Shown one piece after another: positions 30,763 to 32,365 of a DNA stretch of 32,365 bases. A model generated the notes under the pieces. That model made no database searches. It had not been told where the DNA came from and was given only the letters and a program-made list of their open reading frames with translations. Position 1 is the stretch's first letter, and each line of letters opens with the position of its first letter. The stretch is from positions 18,823 through 51,187 of the forward strand of contig JAJZSN010000007.1 of the NCBI GenBank assembly GCA_021849745.1, in the 5' to 3' direction. The stretch comes from Bacillota bacterium (lineage in GTDB: Bacteria > Bacillota > GCA-003054495 > Carboxydocellales > JAJZSN01). The position numbers and the translations under genes are program-made.

Positions 30763-32365
30763 TTAGGTTAATCTTTCTTTGATAACCATACTTATTAAAG
30801 GGGCGGAACCGAATATCATCATGGTGGCTGCCGCTACAATACCTGAGTCATTGAAAACTAAAGCAACAATACTACCCACTGTAACACCCACAAACCCGAT
30901 GTAGAGAATGCTAAACTTATTCTGTAAAACCTTCATAACCCCTACCGGGCGATAGAACAAAATGGCTAGAACTATGATACTGGTGATAAAAACCCGGCTC
31001 CACATGGTGTATTTAATTAGCCTAAAGTTTATCTCCAATTTGCGGATGATGATGTCAGCAGCCCCTTTCATCCCTTCCTGCCACCCACCCCGGATCAGTT
31101 CCGAAGCGGTTCGCCCTATATGACTCTGGGCTTCGGGACTACGAGAAAAATCATAGATGATAAAGGTCAAAAGTACAATAAAAATACCTGATACCAAGCC
31201 TGCCACCATTCTTATGCTGGGTTTAATTCCAAATAAAAGGAGCATTGTGATACCGAATCCTGCCAAGGCCGCTATAGTACCTCCTACATTAGTACCCAGA
31301 TTGGGAGCAGCTAAGACATATATTATCAAAATGAAAAAAACTGTTGCTGCAATCTTACCTGAAAAAACTAACTTTTTATCATTAAAACGCTGTAACAAAC
31401 CGGTGACGCCGATGATGGCCGCCCCAATGAGGACCCCCATATATTCATTACCAATACCATAGTAGCGAGCGCCCTCCATGGCATCATAGCCCAGTACTGA
31501 ACCTTGGATTAGCTTAAAGCCGGTCAGAGTATCACCAAGAATTACAGTCACTGTTGCCAGGCAAAGGATTATATAAGGATATAATTCATGGTTACCGCCT
31601 AGCTTGAGACTGATCCAAACCATCAAAGAGGATAAAACTACTGTAAATAATATTGAGATCCATACAGTAGGCTGGGGTAACAAAGTCAATAGCAAAAACA
31701 CCATAGGTACAGCCATTAACCAGAGTAGCACCGGGGTCATGAACCTTGGTTGTGGCTTTCGCCAAAAGACAGTGACCATGGCCAGAATCAGGACGATGAT
31801 TTGCACCAGTACATATCCTTTAACCAAAATAGGCCTAGCTAGGTGGGTAAAAGCAGCCTTCTCACTCATTTGTACAAGATGAGCCACGGTAAGGTTGACA
31901 GCCATACCCTCCATAGGGCGGCCCATGATGTTGGGGTTGGGCGGAAGACCCAGGTAATCTATGATTGTAGCGGCAATATCAAGATTACTCACTATTCCTT
32001 CCCTTTTAGTAGTACCTGATGTCAAGATCCCCGGTCCCATGCCGTGACCTGCCATGATAACAGGGGTCAACCAAAGGTGCTCATTAAGATTCCGTTTAGT
32101 TGGAGTCGGGGTAATTATTATTAACCGGTCCCGTGACCAGTCCAGTTCTTTAATGACCTTGCCAATAAAGCGGTCTGCTTCTAGCAGGGTTTTTTTTCTT
32201 TGACTGTGTAGAACCTTGCCGAGAATCTCCTCGGAACTTTCCTCTACCCTAGCGGTATCCCCAGTTTCGATAACTATTAGTTGGGCCAAGTCTTTGTATT
32301 TTCGAAACTTGTTAAGAACAGCCCGATAATCAGTACGGGCGCCGGTAACAGCATTGATGTCCTCC
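30763..32365 (-). CDS. Alkaline-phosphatase-like domain and multi-helix membrane protein (partial)
   Basis: The frame stays open through the right edge, so the N terminus is missing and at least 534 residues are present. Residues near the edge (LIIITPTPTKR, then PVIMAGHGMGPGILTSGTTK and IVSNLDIAATIIDYLGLPPN) resemble the C-terminal part of alkaline phosphatase superfamily domains. Such domains usually act on phosphate or sulfate esters, or as ethanolamine-phosphate transferases. The metal-binding residues of the N-terminal half are outside the window. About 350 residues with around ten membrane helices follow, and no known family is recognised there. It is separated from mqnL by 119 bases. 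An envelope-modifying function is plausible but not shown. Confidence 0.75.
   Translation of the reverse strand, partial: EDINAVTGARTDYRAVLNKFRKYKDLAQLIVIETGDTARVEESSEEILGKVLHSQRKKTLLEADRFIGKVIKELDWSRDRLIIITPTPTKRNLNEHLWLTPVIMAGHGMGPGILTSGTTKREGIVSNLDIAATIIDYLGLPPNPNIMGRPMEGMAVNLTVAHLVQMSEKAAFTHLARPILVKGYVLVQIIVLILAMVTVFWRKPQPRFMTPVLLWLMAVPMVFLLLTLLPQPTVWISILFTVVLSSLMVWISLKLGGNHELYPYIILCLATVTVILGDTLTGFKLIQGSVLGYDAMEGARYYGIGNEYMGVLIGAAIIGVTGLLQRFNDKKLVFSGKIAATVFFILIIYVLAAPNLGTNVGGTIAALAGFGITMLLLFGIKPSIRMVAGLVSGIFIVLLTFIIYDFSRSPEAQSHIGRTASELIRGGWQEGMKGAADIIIRKLEINFRLIKYTMWSRVFITSIIVLAILFYRPVGVMKVLQNKFSILYIGFVGVTVGSIVALVFNDSGIVAAATMMIFGSAPLISMVIKERLT

Overview
The window looks like a chromosomal segment of an anaerobic, endospore-forming Firmicute, most like the Desulfotomaculum/Peptococcaceae group. 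The main pointers are a YyaC-type spore protein, a CotSA-like spore-coat glycosyltransferase, the futalosine route to menaquinone (mqnE, mqnA, mqnC and partners), selenocysteine machinery (tRNA-Sec and SelB) and a thioredoxin-reductase-like flavoprotein of the kind found in strict anaerobes. This placement is inferred from gene content; no marker gene or database comparison was available. No rRNA, CRISPR array, IS element or phage gene was seen, and composition appears even throughout.

Layout. 1-630: a TatA gene divergent from the selenocysteine tRNA, each with a recognisable promoter. 714-4813 (+): an alpha-glucan phosphorylase followed by two GT4 glycosyltransferases, the last overlapping a convergent B12-binding/radical-SAM gene (4750-6261, -). 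6271-7333: two structured intergenic zones around a small membrane-anchored protein of unknown function. 7334-8581 (+): an OFA-family (oxalate/formate) MFS transporter, convergent with yyaC (-). 9556-11998 (-): a three-gene ABC-2 exporter operon. 12062-13889: a CBS-CBS-PAS sensor protein with a perfect 20-bp palindrome at its promoter, a divergent thioredoxin-reductase-like gene, and a 20-codon gene with its own promoter, Shine-Dalgarno sequence and shared terminator. 13990-15358 (-): a DUF4911-like protein and an HtrA lipoprotein protease. 15614-17922: a small unknown protein convergent with acetyl-CoA synthetase. 18420-21240 (-): selB plus a LysR regulator. 21307-22470 (-): tatA-tatC. 22505-30643 (-): the menaquinone cluster (UbiD-type mqnL, a CadD-like transporter, a degenerate polyprenyl synthase, mqnP, ubiX, mqnE, mqnA, mqnC). 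The right edge carries a truncated membrane protein with an alkaline-phosphatase-like domain.

How the genes may work together. Both Tat loci lie beside a selenocysteine gene (tatA-selC and tatAC-selB), and the menaquinone genes read in the same direction into tatAC. With an OFA transporter also present, the simplest reading is support for Tat-exported selenoenzymes, such as a formate dehydrogenase feeding electrons to menaquinone. No such enzyme is in the window, so this is inference. The most promising undescribed item is the 20-residue CxxxC peptide gene at 13827-13889. Next come the pyridine-nucleotide-motif-less thioredoxin-reductase-like protein, the active-site-less prenyl synthase inside the menaquinone cluster, and the folded intergenic regions around 6271-7132.
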